Shown piece by piece: positions 37,907 through 50,810 of a stretch of 64,000 nt of DNA (its first letter is position 1; each line of letters begins with the position of its first letter). The notes under the pieces are model-generated. The model saw only the letters and a list, made by a program, of their open reading frames with translations. It did not search any database and was not told the DNA's origin. This DNA comes from Trifolium pratense (Eukaryota > Streptophyta > Magnoliopsida > Fabales > Fabaceae): the NCBI RefSeq assembly GCF_020283565.1, contig NC_060062.1, forward strand, positions 50,242,439-50,306,438. Direction: 5' to 3'. The position numbers and the translations under genes are program-made.

Positions 37907-40900
37907 ATGAAATCACTCTTTCAAATGCTTTTTTCTCTAAGGCTTCAAATAATTTATTTCTGTTATTTCATAGCCATAATCTTGCAACATGTTTCTTCTA
38001 AGAGTCTACCAAACAATGAAACAGTTCCAGCAGTTTTTGTATTTGGTGACTCTATAGTTGATCCAGGAAATAACAACTATATCAACACTATTGTCAAATG
38101 TAATTTTCCACCATATGGTAGAGATTTTGATGGAGGAATTCCAACTGGCAGGTTCAGCAATGGTTTAGTCCCATCAGACATAATTGGTACAAAATTTCAT
38201 TCTCTAATGTATTTTAGTAAAATTATAGATAAGTGAACATAATAAACTTGTTACAATTTTCATTGTTCAATTTCTTATAAAAAAATTTTGGCTCATTTTT
38301 TCAGCTGAAAAATTTGGAGTCAAGAAAGTTTTACCTGCTTATCTTGATCCTAATATACAACTTCAAGATCTTCTTACCGGTGTAAGCTTTGCATCAGGTG
38401 GTGCTGGATATGATCCTCTAACCTCGCAAATAATGGTAGTTAATAATTATTTCGACAACCATATATACACCATATGTTCCTTTTTAATTGTCGATTTTGT
38501 AAAGAAATTTTAGTTTTATTTATTCCGCTTTTTCAAAGCTCAATACAACATTAATTATATCAATCATGAACCATCTATTACCGAAAAAAATAAGTTGAAC
38601 GAGATAATAAATAATTTAAATTATCTTGCAAAAGGCGATTCTTCAAAAAAAATATCTTACGACAAGACATATAATCATATAAAATATAAGAATTGTTTTT
38701 AGATAAGTTAAGAGAATATCATCTACCATATTCTCACAATAATATAATATATAAAATATAATAAAAAATTACAGGAGAAATAAAAACTGGAAGACATATA
38801 AATAAGATGACAATTGACAACTAAAAAGAAACTAAGCTATCAACAAAAAAAAAATAAAAAAAAAAAGAAACTAAGCTATTAAATACTTTCTATGAATAAT
38901 ATATATTTTTTAGAATATCTTAATTAATGCTAACTTGAATTTGATGTGTGTTGTGTGATAAGTTTGTGAAGTCATTATCAGATCAATTAGACATGTTCAA
39001 GGAGTACAAGAAGAAGGTAGAGGAAGCAGTTGGAGAAAAGAAAAGAGAAAAAATAGTATCAAAGAGCATATACATAGTGTGCATAGGAAGTGATGACATT
39101 GCTAATACTTATGCTCAAACTCCATTTAGACGTATTCAGTATGATATTCCATCATACACAGATTTCCTACTTTCTGAAGCCTCAAAATTCTTGCAGGTAT
39201 ATACAATATTAATTGTAGATTATATATCTTTTTAGTTGTATAAAATATCTATATTTTGATTTTATATAAAAAAATTATATATTTTTTGTCCCTATCTTTT
39301 AAAAAAAAATTGGTGTTTTTTTTTCCTTTCCCACCACCACTATCCGGCCTACTGGACCGTCTAATCTGGTTCAGAGGACGGTTTTGACATCAAGTGATTT
39401 CAGCAGTTGCGGGGAATGGGAATTGAACTTTGATCCTCCCTAATAAGTCCAGCGTAAAAAAATTGGTGTTTTTAAGAGCACACTTTTTTTTATAAAAGTA
39501 AGAATGAAAATGGTAACAAAATTAGGAGGACTAAGGTTAAAAGATCTGTACTTTTATAAATATATATATGTAACTCTTAATTTTATAATTATGTAAAAAA
39601 CAAAAAGTAGCAAAGGACACTCAACTGTCTCTGTGCATTTTGAAATTATCTGACTTTATAATTCATAAATGTAACATTAAGGGATAATTGTTCAATTTTC
39701 AATTATAGGACATGTTAATGTTACCCCTTATTATACTAAACTCAAATTTAGGTAAAGGAGTGTGGTAGTCTTAGACAAATAACTGAAATCTTGTGATGGT
39801 TTTTCTATTTACAGCTAACATGCTCTATTCATATATAGGTAAATATCAATTTCTTCAATTAGGTAAACATCGATTTCTTCAATGAGGAGATTTATCTTTG
39901 GCACCGATATTTCTGATAAAAGGCATGTCGGTTTTCAACATGTGTTGACGTCTGACACATATGATTACATTCAATTAATTCATTTTTTAAATTTTTACCG
40001 GTGTCAAAATGTCGATATCTTATATGATGTATGTGTCTATGTCGATGCTTCAAAAGGGTACTGATACATTCGAAGTATAGAAAATATTATATACTAAGAA
40101 GTAAGAATATCAAACATAAATTTACTATTTGAACTTCTCTGTTTTCAACATGTTGTTAAACCACATACCAAACAAGAACAATTTGATTTGGAATGGACTT
40201 TTGAGTTTTAATTTTTATTTTTACATACTCTATTTATATATTATTTTTTAGTGTCTTTGAGTAAAAAAATTAGTAAGATTGGGATGCAGGAACTATATGG
40301 ACTAGGAGGTAGAAGGATTGGAGTATTCAGTATACCAGCTATAGGGTGTGTGCCTTCACAAAGAACAATTAATGGAGGCAAACATAGAGAATGTTTAAAT
40401 TCTTCCAACCAAGCAGCACAACTCTTCAATTCTAAGCTCTTCTTCAAAATGAAGGCACTTGGGAAAGAGCATTCAGATGCTAGATTTGTATATCTAGATT
40501 CTTACAATCCATTTGTGGACATCATTCAAAATCCTTCTAAATATGGTAAATACTAAGATTTAATTATCATACACCGACATTCAGGACAAAATTTTACACC
40601 GACATTCAATCATATTTTACCATGTAGATATTTGTAAGGGTATTTTAGGAATTAACATTGTGACACGACACAATGATAAAATATTCATGCATATTACCAA
40701 TAGTAATTAATCTCAAATACTAATTAGTTACATACATTCTTTACCATTATCTAGTTCTCATAATCACCTATTTGATGCCAATATTATGTGCCCTCAAAGT
40801 CACAATCCATAGAGTCATAAAATTCATTTGCATGTTCATATAAATCTTGGTGTAAATATGTTTACTCTCAATAGTTCCTTCATGCATTTCACATGTGACA

Positions 40901-41274
40901 TACAAATTATCATGAAAAAGCCCTCAACACCTAACTTTTTTTGTATTTATTTGATGATCAATATATAATGATATCATGAACAATTTTGCATGTCTTAAAT
41001 TATTTTAATTGTATCTCAAAATTTTGAAACATTTCTCATATTTGTAATTGACTAATTGTTTTTGGAATTTGGTGGTTAATTAGGTTTTAATGAGATAGAT
41101 AAAGGATGTTGTGGTACAGGAGATATAGAAGTTGGGATTTTGTGCAATCCTTTGATGAACACATGCTCAAATCGTTCAGATTATGTTTTTTGGGATAGTT
41201 ATCATCCTACAGAGAAGACTTATTATGTGCTTAGTTCACTTGTACTTGATAACAAAATTAAGGACTTCTTCTAA
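37907..41274 (+). CDS. GDSL esterase/lipase, EXL-type, 5 exons, 360 aa (cluster member 1)
   Basis: Exons 37907-38186, 38305-38435, 38972-39196, 40290-40545 and 41084-41274 sum to 1083 bp in frame. A hydrophobic signal peptide ([20 protein letters not shown]) predicts secretion. Block I is [17 protein letters not shown] with the nucleophilic Ser, block II is [12 protein letters not shown] with its Gly, and block V is [10 protein letters not shown] with catalytic Asp and His. Block III reads [11 protein letters not shown], where the Asn of the usual GxND oxyanion motif is Asp, unlike the two neighbours. Conserved [16 protein letters not shown] and GCCGTG follow. Such extracellular enzymes hydrolyse acyl lipids and occur in pollen coat, cuticle and seed. 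Intron 3 is 1.09 kb with repeat-derived DNA. All splice sites are GT-AG. Confidence 0.93.
39320..39470 (+). mobile_element. SINE/repeat fragment in GDSL1 intron 3
   Basis: CCACCACCACTATCCGGCC is followed by TCTGGTTCAGAGGACGGTTT and GGGAATTGAACTTTGATCC, a GC-richer block quite unlike the surrounding intron. The GAATTGAACTTTGATCC part resembles a degenerate pol III B box. The family is not identified. Confidence 0.35.
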
Positions 41275-42583
41275 TAACACTTTTAGTCTCATTCTAAATT
41301 TCTATTTAATAATGTATTTTTCTTCTTAACTAAGAGTGTTATTATTGCATAATTAGATGTGATCAAAATAGTACTATATTTTACCATGTATAAATGGTGT
41401 ACCATGTGACATGCATGGGAATGTAACTCCATGATATTTACTATTTAGTTGTATGGATTTATGGTTCCTTTGTTATGAAAATTTATAGTGAGCCTATTTA
41501 TTTCAATTTATATGTCTTACCTACTCTCTTTTGAACAAGTCTAATGTTAGTGTGACATTGTTAAAGTTAGTATTCAAATAATTACATTTGGGAGAAAATA
41601 CTTTAAGCATAATTAGATTTTAATTACACTTTCTAAGGTTCAAAATTTACAAGCCCCACCTCCCCACAGACCAAAATTCACTGCTGTACCAGTTTCACAT
41701 TGTTATAAATTTCAACTATTGTATTTAGATTGGACGGTCCAGAATAAATACACAATTATATAATCATATATGTTGATTCATATCGGAAGGTCCACAACTT
41801 AAACTGAATCACACAATTACAATAGGATATGAAATGAGTGGATTGGTTAGTGTTTGTTTAGGTATAGGCCGGGGTTGCATTGTCCGAATACATCAAATAA
41901 ATTGAACAAAAATCATTAATGATTGCTCTTTTGTCTCCGTGATGCTCAAAATAGACAAACCACACTATCAGAAGATATCTTTCGATAGGATTTAAGGGTT
42001 TCTGAGCAAACACGGGGGAGAACATTCATCGAAACCATTTATGCTTATCTAGTCTAAAGATTCCCTGCCCTTCTCTCCTAGTAGCATTTTCCCACAAGTT
42101 TAGTTTTGGACCAATTGAAGTTTGTTTCATATCAATGAGAAAATGTAAGGTGATACCTATAAACTGTAAACAGGTACATTTGTGGAAACACAAAGTTTGT
42201 ATGAGCTATCTTTCCTGATAAACTTAGAAAAACCTATCCCACTGGATTGAAAAACTACAAGTGCTTGATTTAACTATCTTTCCGTGCACATGTTTAAGGA
42301 ACCAAAGAGATATTTCAAGAGTAAACAATTAATGCAATTTTAAGGTTATTATAATATATTCAATCCGTTTTAAAATAAGTTGTTTATATTTTCATATAGA
42401 TTAAAAAACAATAAAATCTTATAAAAAATAAAATAAATGGATAAGTTTAACAATTTTACAAAACTGTCTCGATTAACTGTTGGCTATTACTAGTGATACT
42501 CCCTCTATCTCATATTATATTATCCATTTACAATATCTATTTGTCTCATATCATATGTCTATGTTAAAGAAGTTTTACAAGTT
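41275..42583. other. GDSL spacer; start of the segmental duplication
   Basis: About 42060-42330 matches 46640-46900 (CTTCTCTCCTAG, GCATTTTCCCACAA, TTTTGGACCAA, TCAATGAGAAAATGTAAGG). This marks the upstream part of the duplicated unit that carries GDSL genes 2 and 3. A half MITE-like sequence TACTCCCTCTATCTCATATT is at about 42500. Confidence 0.55.
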
Positions 42584-43080
42584 TTACATTGTTGCGAGAT
42601 GACTTAAATATATGTTTATAAGTGAGGGTGATCCTTATTTTAGATGTCAGTTTCGTAGGGTTGAGTTAGGCTTAACTCTTAATTCTAAAGTGGTATTAGA
42701 GTCTCCTCCACAATCTGTTGGACCGTCTGTTATCAGGTTTCTAATCGGACCATCCATCATTCATATATGCGCCCCAAGCCCAACAGTGGTGGGTGCGAGG
42801 GGGTGTGTTAAGAAGTCGCACATCAATTGCAAGATGACATAAATATATATTTATAAAGTAGGGGTAATCCTCACCTTACAAGCCGATTTTGTAAGTTTTT
42901 GATCGGACCATCCACAATTTATATCAGCGTCCTAAGTCCAATAGTGTTGGGCACGAGGGGTGTGTTAAGAAGTCCCACATCGGTTGCGAGATGACCTGAA
43001 TATATGTTTATAAGTGAGGCCAACCCTCACCTTACAATCCGGTTTTATAGGGTTGAGTTAGGTCAAACTATTAATTCTAA
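42584..43080 (+). mobile_element. TRIM-like element, LTR-internal-LTR-internal-LTR
   Basis: Three copies of a short LTR-like sequence are seen: TTGCGAGATGACTTAAATATATG from about 42590, TGTTAAGAAGTCGCACATC from 42806 and TGTTAAGAAGTCCCACATCGG from 42968. Each has TATATGTTTATAAGTGAGG-type sequence and the first and third end GGGTTGAGTTAGG. After the first LTR, TGGTATTAGAGTC is a slightly mutated tRNA-Met primer-binding site. Short internal parts contain GGACCATCCA and GTGTTGGGCACGAGGGG. Lack of coding sequence and short LTRs fit terminal-repeat retrotransposons in miniature; the tandem form suggests recombination between copies. Confidence 0.7.
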
Positions 43081-43129
43081 GAGTTTCATTTGAGATACAT
43101 AGCACTATTGAGCTTGTGTAGTGCATGGA

Positions 43130-43255
43130 TGTAAATGGTAAGTGGTCCGATAGTGAAAACTTGATAGTCGGTGATCCAACGGCTTTGGATTTGAGAGGCT
43201 CTGATACCATCTTAGAATTTGGGTTGGGCCTAACTCAACCCTACAAAACTGGAAC
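43130..43255 (-). mobile_element. Inverted TRIM remnant
   Basis: On the minus strand GGGTTGAGTTAGGCCCAACC is followed by TTCTAAGATGGTATCAGAGCC, that is, an LTR 3' end joined to an intact primer-binding site, then CCGTTGGATCACCGACTATC. This is the same family as 42584-43080 in opposite orientation. Confidence 0.65.
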
Positions 43256-43635
43256 ACGCGCCAATGAACTAGAGTTAAGAAAATTGAAAATTGTGCCCTT
43301 TAATTTTTCCCTTGACTAACAAGAGATAGCTAGCACTCTGTTGAAATCTATCGAGTGTGAGTTAAGTTTCACATTGGTTGGAACTGGAAGTGTTGAAGTT
43401 GAGCAATGTATAAATGAGAGGACCGTAAATCCAATGCCTTAAGATTTAGAGTGAAAGTGTGGTGTCAAAAGTCATTTATGTAGTTGCCTTTAGTCTAATG
43501 CGTTGATCCAACTCAGTGAGACTCCCCTTTACAGCCCAACAAACTCTTACCATGGCAGTTAAGTAGCAGAGGCCAACAGGTAAAGTTTTACATATAGTTC
43601 CAATCAATATATGTGTTAAACATGTCCTTATCCTT

Positions 43636-43642
43636 TATAAAT
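43636..43642 (+). promoter_or_regulatory. TATA box of GDSL gene 2
   Basis: TATAAAT lies 51 bp 5' of the ATG. The surrounding AAACATGTCCTTA and ATCTACATTCTTCAAG blocks are conserved with the promoter of the third GDSL gene. Confidence 0.5.
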
Positions 43643-43692
43643 CTACATTCTTCAAGGCTAAAACAGAAGAGTGAAAATTAAATTCAAATCAC

Positions 43693-45860
43693 ATGATGAA
43701 GATTTTCACATTTATTAAATCTTTTTATGTCTGTTCTTTTCTAGTTTTGTATCATCCATTTGTTGTGACAGCTACAATTAAACCACTTTATAAGAACTAT
43801 TCATTTCCCGCTGTTATTGCATTTGGTGATTCAATCTTAGATACTGGTAATAACAACTATGTTGCAACGATAATAAAGGCGAATTTCAAACCGTATGGGA
43901 GGGATTTTATTGGAGGAAAACCGACGGGAAGGTTTTGCAATGGAAGAATCCCTTCTGATTATTTCCGTACGTAGTTCTAAGTTTTAAAATCGAAATGCTA
44001 ACTAATATGCTTCGTATTACTTATATAAGAATCTCTAGTAGAAAAAAAATTGAGTTAAATTTCGTTTTTCGTCCCTTATTTACATTTTTTTTGTCCTTAT
44101 ATCTCCGATGAAGTTTTGTAGTTTGTAGAAACTGAATGATGTGTATAAGGACTTAAAAACAAAATTCGAGATAACTACATTTATAAAACATATCTAACCG
44201 TAAAAACTTGCATGGTTCGTTATGCTTACGGATTTTCATATAATTGCAGTTGAATACTTTGGTATTAAGGAGGCTATGCCAGCTTATCTTGATCCAAATT
44301 TGAGTACTGAAGAGCTCTTAACAGGAGTGTGTTTTGCATCAGCTGGTTCAGGATATGACCCTCTCACAATTGAACTAGCAGTAATTTTTGTCTCTAAAAT
44401 TTAAATTCTATTTTAAAATTTGTGTGTCCAAAAAATCCATAACATTTTATTTATTTGTGTTATATTATAATTATATAGTCAGCAATTTCATCAGAGGATC
44501 AACTAGATATGTTCAAAGAATATATTGGAAAATTGAAGGCTGCTGTGGGAGAAAATAAGACAGCTGAGATTATTGAAAAGAGCATATTTATCATAAGCAT
44601 GGGAAGCAATGATATTTCAGAAACATATTATTTGACTCCATTTAGAAGGATTGAGTATGATATAGAAAAGTATACAACTATGCTTATTACTGCAAATTCT
44701 AAATTTGTTGAGGTATGTTAAATGTTGTTATTTAAGAATATTTGCTAGCTATTAGTATTTAGCAAAATTTTAAAATTTTAGGGACCAGTTTGCAATTTAT
44801 GAAAATTTAGGGACCTATTTGCAATTTTTGAAAAATTGAAGGGAAAAATTTAATCAATTTTTTTTTCTTCATATTTTGATGGAAATTTACATGAAATTGA
44901 TGAAGGATCTTTATGAATTGGGAGCAAGGAGATTTGGAGTGTTCAGTTTATCACCAATTGGATGTGTGCCATTGCAAAGAACTATAAAAGGAGGCATAAA
45001 AAGGGATTGTGTAGAAAAATTAAATGAGGGAGCATTGGTTTTCAACTCCAAGCTTATCACTTCACTTGTAGATCTAAAAAAAAAACTTCCAGATTCCAGG
45101 GTTGTCTACCTTGAAAATTTTACTCTATTGCATGACATTATCGTAAACCACACTAAATATGGCAAGTATCTCTACTTAATACTATTTAGGTCCTCAACAT
45201 AGTTAAATTTCATGCTATGCAACTTAATTATATTATTCCCAACTCTAGAGTTAAATAGAAGTAAAAAATATTTATGTATTTGATTCAAATTTGGAATAAT
45301 TTTTTTTGTCTATATGGCTAATGCTACGATGGACCAGGTTCACAAGTGGTTCACTGTGGACCAATGATTAAAATTATTAGAAATCTTAACACTGTCGATA
45401 ATATTTTTTAAAGGTACAAAATTACGACTCTTGTTATTTTTACGGCTAAAAAAATGACATTATAAACGTCAATTCGGTATAAGTTACATCTTTATTTGTA
45501 TATGTTGTTTTAATCAAATTGGTGTCAATTAATTCATTATTTCAATTATGAAAATAAAAATAACCATTAAATTATATGAGAATATTTATCTGAATTAACT
45601 AAGAAGATTACCAACATAATCCCTATTGAATATGGTTAATTGACTTATTGATTTTTTGTGGAACAGGATTTGAAAATGGGGATGGTTCATGCTGTGGCAT
45701 TGCAAATCTAGAACTTGGTCCTCTTTGTAGTTCTTTCACCTTAAAAGTGTGTCTAGATACCACTCAGTATGTGTTTTGGGACAGTTATCATCCCACAGAG
45801 AAAGCTTACAAAATACTTGTCCATGAAACCTTAAATAACAAAGCTGATGAGTTTGTTTGA
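43693..45860 (+). CDS. GDSL esterase/lipase, EXL-type, 5 exons, 362 aa (cluster member 2)
   Basis: Exons 43693-43966, 44250-44380, 44479-44712, 44906-45161 and 45667-45860 total 1089 bp in frame. A signal peptide ([21 protein letters not shown]) is followed by block [18 protein letters not shown], block [14 protein letters not shown], a canonical block [27 protein letters not shown] and block [11 protein letters not shown]. All catalytic positions (Ser, Gly, Asn, Asp, His) are present, so a secreted active enzyme is predicted. Intron 4 starts with GC (TATG|GCAAGT) and not GT; the same GC donor is found in member 3. It is a close tandem paralogue of member 3 with matching introns and flanks. 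Exon 4 could extend further 5', but the AAG|GATCTT acceptor keeps the family alignment. Confidence 0.92.
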
Positions 45861-47446
45861 AATATTTTCCTTTTTAGATTAGGACTTAATTACCATTTAA
45901 TGTATTTTACCAGTTTATGGATTATATTGTACTAAGGATGTGAATAAATTTTTTGACAAACACTTGCAACAAAGAAAAAATTCAAATGATCTTACAACAA
46001 GCAGAAGTATTTTAACTATTTGTTTCTTTATAAGTTTTGTTTGTTTGGTTATAAAATTTTAGACGAGTTGAATTTCGAGACTTGTCAAAATCAAAGAAAA
46101 TTGTATGGTTTAAAAGGTGCTTGCAAAAGTAGTAACGTATTACCGATAAATAATGTTTTTATTTACATTGGAAGCAGCACTCGAACCCAAATTATTGTGG
46201 ATCTGAGCTGAATTCTTATCGACCGGACCAATTTACTTGTATATGTTGTTTGCTTCACATGTGACTTCAGAGTTTTACAACATGAACACATTGGTCATCA
46301 TTGGCGCATCAAATCTGACAAACAAGGGATCAATTGGATATTTAAGACAAGGTTTTAGAAGAAGCGCTCTTTTTTTTTTTGTGTTCACTCTCCGATTCTT
46401 ACGGGAATGAGGACTTAATAATTTGGAGTTCGGCTATGAGTTAAGTAAAATTTGGCTAAGAAATTGTTCTACTCAGGAATCAAACTCGAGTTCTTCGAAA
46501 CGATTCGTCCTTTGGTGAAACTCATTAACAGTTTGAGCCTAATTTAGAAGAAGCACTCTACTTAGTCTATTACTTAAGAAAATATATAATTAAATTTCTT
46601 CTTTCTTTTTATTAATTTATAAAAGCTTATTTCAATTAGGCAGTATCTAGTCTATAGATTGCCTGTCTTTCTCTCCTAGCAGCATTTTCCCACAAAGTTG
46701 AGTTAGTTTTGGACCAACTGAAATTGGTTTCAATATCAATGAGAAAATGTAAGGGGATACCTATAAACAGGTACTTTTGTGGAAACACAATATTTGTATG
46801 AACTATTCCTGATAAACATACAAAACTTTTCCCACTGGAATGGATTGAACAACTACAAGTGTTTCATTTAGCTATCTTTCTATGCACCTGTTTTAAGGAA
46901 TCAATACACTAACTATTATTGTTAAGAGTGTTTTTGAAAAATAAACTATTTTTATCATTGAAATCAATACAACTAATCATTTCTTAAAATTAGACACAAC
47001 TCAAATAAGTTCTACCATAATGTATATCCACAACAAAAGTTTATAAGCAATTTAAAAATTCTACTTATTATTATTAATTTTGAAAAGGCCTTCAATAATA
47101 ATCCGCTTTAGGCCTCAAAATACGTTGGGCCGACCCTGCTTGAAAGTGATCCACACCTTACTAGTATTAACATTTTGGAGTAAAATTAAAATAAATAATT
47201 TTTTTTTAAAAAAATGCTAACATGTGCCCTTAGATTATTGTCATGAAAAAGAATCGGAACAACACAAGCCAATGAAGTATAGAGTTCAGAAAATTGAAAA
47301 CTGTGCCCTATAATTTTCCCTTGAGACTAATTAACAAGAAATAGTTCTAACACCCTTAACATGACAGTTAAGTAGCAGATACCAACAGGTAAAGTTTTAC
47401 ATAGTTCCAATCAAACATATGTGTTAAAAAACATGTCCTTACCCTT
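45861..47446. other. Spacer between GDSL 2 and 3
   Basis: This holds duplicated flanks: about 45960-46230 is matched by about 49480-49770 (AACAAAGAAAAAATTCAAATG, CTCGAACCCA, GATCTGAGCTGAAT, GGACCAATTTAC), and 46640-46900 is matched by 42060-42330. The ACTCGAACCC segment could be an old SINE B box that was duplicated with the unit. Confidence 0.55.
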
Positions 47447-47453
47447 TATAATC
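47447..47453 (+). promoter_or_regulatory. TATA box of GDSL gene 3
   Basis: TATAATC lies 50 bp 5' of the ATG in the same context as in member 2. One deleted A changes TATAAAT to TATAATC, which might weaken it. Confidence 0.45.
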
Positions 47454-47502
47454 TACATTCTTCAAGCCTAAAACAGAAGATTGAAAATTAAATTCAAATC
47501 AC

Positions 47503-49301
47503 ATGATGAAGCTTTTCACATTTGTTAAATCTTTTTATTTCTGTTCTTTTCTAGTTTTGTATCATCCATTTGCTGTGACAGCTACAATCAAACCTCTTTA
47601 TAAGAACTATTCATTTCCTGCTGTTATTGCATTCGGTGATTCAATCGTAGATACTGGTAATAACAACTATATTGCAACGATAGTTAAGTCGAATTTCAAA
47701 CCGTACGGGAAGGATTTTATTGGAGGAAAACCGACAGGAAGGTTTTGCAATGGAAGAATCCCTTCTGATTATTTCCGTACGTAGTTCAAAGTTTTAACAT
47801 TTCAATGCTAACTAATATGCTTCTTATTACACTCGATTCTTATATAAAAATTTCTAGTATAAAATTGAGTCAAATATGTTTTTCGTCCCTTAAAATTTAC
47901 ATATTTTGTTTAGTCCTTATACCTCCAATGCAGTTTTAGTGTGTATAAGCACTTAACAAAATTCGAGATAATTATAGTTATAAAAACTTGCATGGTTCGT
48001 TATGCTTACGAAATTTCATATAATTGCAGTTGAATACGTTGGTATTAAGGAGGCTATGCCAGCTTATCTTGATCCAAATTTGAGTACTGAAGACCTCTTA
48101 ACAGGAGTGTGTTTTGCATCATCTGGTGCAGGATATGATCCTCTTACAATTGAACTAGCAGTAATATATATAGTTTCTATCTCAACAATTTTAATTCTAT
48201 TTTAAACTTTGTGTTACAAAAATGTCATAACATTTTTATTATTTGTGTTAAATATATAGTCAGTGTTGTCAGCAGAAGATCAACTAGATATGTTCAAAGA
48301 GTATATTGGAAAATTGAAGGTAGCTGTGGGAGAAAATAGGACAGCTGAGATTATTGCAAATAGCATAATTATAATAAGCATGGGAACCAATGATATTGCA
48401 GGAACATATTATTTGTCACCCTTCAGAAAGCATCAGTATGATATTGAGAAGTATACAACTATGATTATTAGTTCAAATTCAAAATTTGTTGAGGTATGCT
48501 TTTCATGTCAAAATTATAACAATATTTGCTCTTTAACCCATTGAATAGAAAATTTAAAATTGTTATATAAGAATATTTGCCATTTAGCAAAAATTTAAAA
48601 TTCTAGGGACCAGTTTGCAAATTTTGAAATTCATAAGGACCCATTTGCAATTTTTGAAAATTTGATGGAAACAATTTTATCTAAATTTTGTCATATTTCG
48701 ATGGAAATTTACATGAAATTTATGAAGGATCTTTATGAATTGGGAGCAAGAAGGATTGGAGTGTTCAGTTTATCACCAGTTGGATGTGTGCCACTTCAAA
48801 GAACTATAAAAGGAGGCATAGGAAGGGATTGTGTAGAAAATATAAATGATGGAGCATTGATTTTCAACTCCAAGCTTGCCACTTCACTTATAGATCTATC
48901 AAAAAAACTTCCAGATTCCAGGGTTGTCTACCTTGAAAATTTTAGTCTATTGTATGACATTATCATAAACCACAATAAATATGGCAAGTATCTCTACTTA
49001 ACACTCTTTAGGTCCTCAACATAGTTAAATAGAAGCAAAAAATATGTAAGTGTATTTGGTTCAAATTTGAAAATGGTTAACTGACTTATTGATTTTTTGT
49101 GGAACAGGATTTGAAAATGGGGATGGTTCATGCTGTGGCATTGCAAATATAGAACTTGGTCCTCTTTGTAGTTCTTTCACCTTAAGAGTGTGTCCAGATA
49201 CCACTAAATATGTGTTCTGGGACAGTTATCATCCCACAGAGAAAGCTTACAAAATACTTGTCACAGAAATCTTAAATAAAAAGATTGATGAGTTTGTTTG
49301 A
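47503..49301 (+). CDS. GDSL esterase/lipase, EXL-type, 5 exons, 362 aa (cluster member 3)
   Basis: Exons 47503-47776, 48030-48160, 48260-48493, 48728-48983 and 49108-49301 total 1089 bp, exactly as in member 2. Signal peptide [21 protein letters not shown], block [18 protein letters not shown], block [14 protein letters not shown], block [27 protein letters not shown] and block [11 protein letters not shown] are all intact. Intron 4 has the GC donor (TATG|GCAAGT) and is much shorter than in member 2 (124 versus 505 bp), so one copy has gained or lost intron DNA since duplication. The reading frame has no disruption, so it is likely functional. Confidence 0.92.
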
Positions 49302-50810
49302 AAATATTTTCGTTTTTAGATTAGGACTTAGTTACCCTCCAGTGAATCTAATTCTGAAATGGAAATATACCATTTAATGTATTTTATCAGTTCGTGGATT
49401 AAAGGTATAACAAATATAGTAACAGACTTGGATTATGTCATGCTTAATATTGTACTGAGGATGTGAATATTTTTTTTTGACAAACACTAGCAACAAAGAA
49501 AAAATTCAAATGATCTTACAACAACCACGAGTATTTTAACTATTTCTTTATAAGTTTTGGTTGTTTGGTAATAAAATTTTAGATGAGTTGAATTTCGGAT
49601 AACATATTTTAGATGGTTGGTAAAACTTCAAGGTTTAGAAAACATTTGCAAAAGTAATAACATATTACCAACCAATGAAGTTTTTACATTGGGAGTAGGA
49701 CTCGAACCCAATTTTTTGTGGGATCTGAGCTGAATCTTTATCAACTGGACCAATTTACGTTCACAGATTCTTTATAAGTTGAAATCAAGAAGGAAAATTG
49801 AATTTTATATTGGTTACATTGTTGACTATTTTAAATAGTAGTTCGAGATTGACTTGGTGAAAATGTTATCTCTATTTGAAAACTATGGCAGATGGAAATT
49901 TATGGAGCCTCACACAAGTTTAAAAGGGTAAAAATAAAAAAGAGTATAGTTTCATGTAAATGGTATCTCTTTGTTTGGAATTTAGGAAAGGTTCCAATAA
50001 AATCAATCCATGGAAATGTCACACTCACACCATACTTGCTTAGGGATTGGTTAAGGCTGCAAAAGATTAGCAGAAGATAACTTTTTCATGTTAGCTTTAA
50101 TTAAAGCATGTCAGCTATCTACTTATAGGTTCTAAAGAACAAAATTAATAAACTAACAACATGGTACCTGGTACAGTATATGGCAGATGCAGAGTTTTGC
50201 TGGTACAGTCCCAAACATGATCGCCTATAGTTCGATTTTATGAAGTAGTTAATCTCATCTGATGATATGCAATTAAGCTCATATCACATAGTCAGTTTGA
50301 CGCAATGAAGCGATTTCAATTTTCAATTGCATGACACAGTTACGGCAGAGAATCCAATTCTGTTGCCAAGGTGCTGGTTGCATACAATGAGTTCTGATGT
50401 GAATACATGTGTGCTCAAATGAGAACTCATGTATATGTCGCACTGGTGGTCGCAACACCATTTTGAAAGTCTTTGTTTGAGAGTAAAAATGGAGGAAAAT
50501 GGTTTGAGAGGAGGAAGAGAGAAAGCGATAGCAATTTCTGAATTTGTTTGGGATTTTTTTTTCTGGATGAAAAGGCGGAACATAATACTTTATGATATAT
50601 AAAAAGAGGAAAATAATTTAGGGAATTTGACAAAGCTTCCAAAACCTCAAAAATCTTGTTCCAATACAATTTGAGTTAATAAAAAAAATAAAATGTGAGT
50701 TATCTGTACAGGAGGTTTTAGTTTAATGGGAAAAATTAAATCACCCGTACAAGATAAAGGACTATAATCATTGTTACGCTCATCAAAATCCAATTGTTTT
50801 TACCCAAGCC
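49302..50810. other. Spacer after the GDSL cluster
   Basis: The first 470 bp repeat the downstream flank of member 2. Beyond about 49780 I see no gene. Around 50250-50590 there is moderately GC-richer sequence with short overlapping frames but no recognisable protein. Confidence 0.4.
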
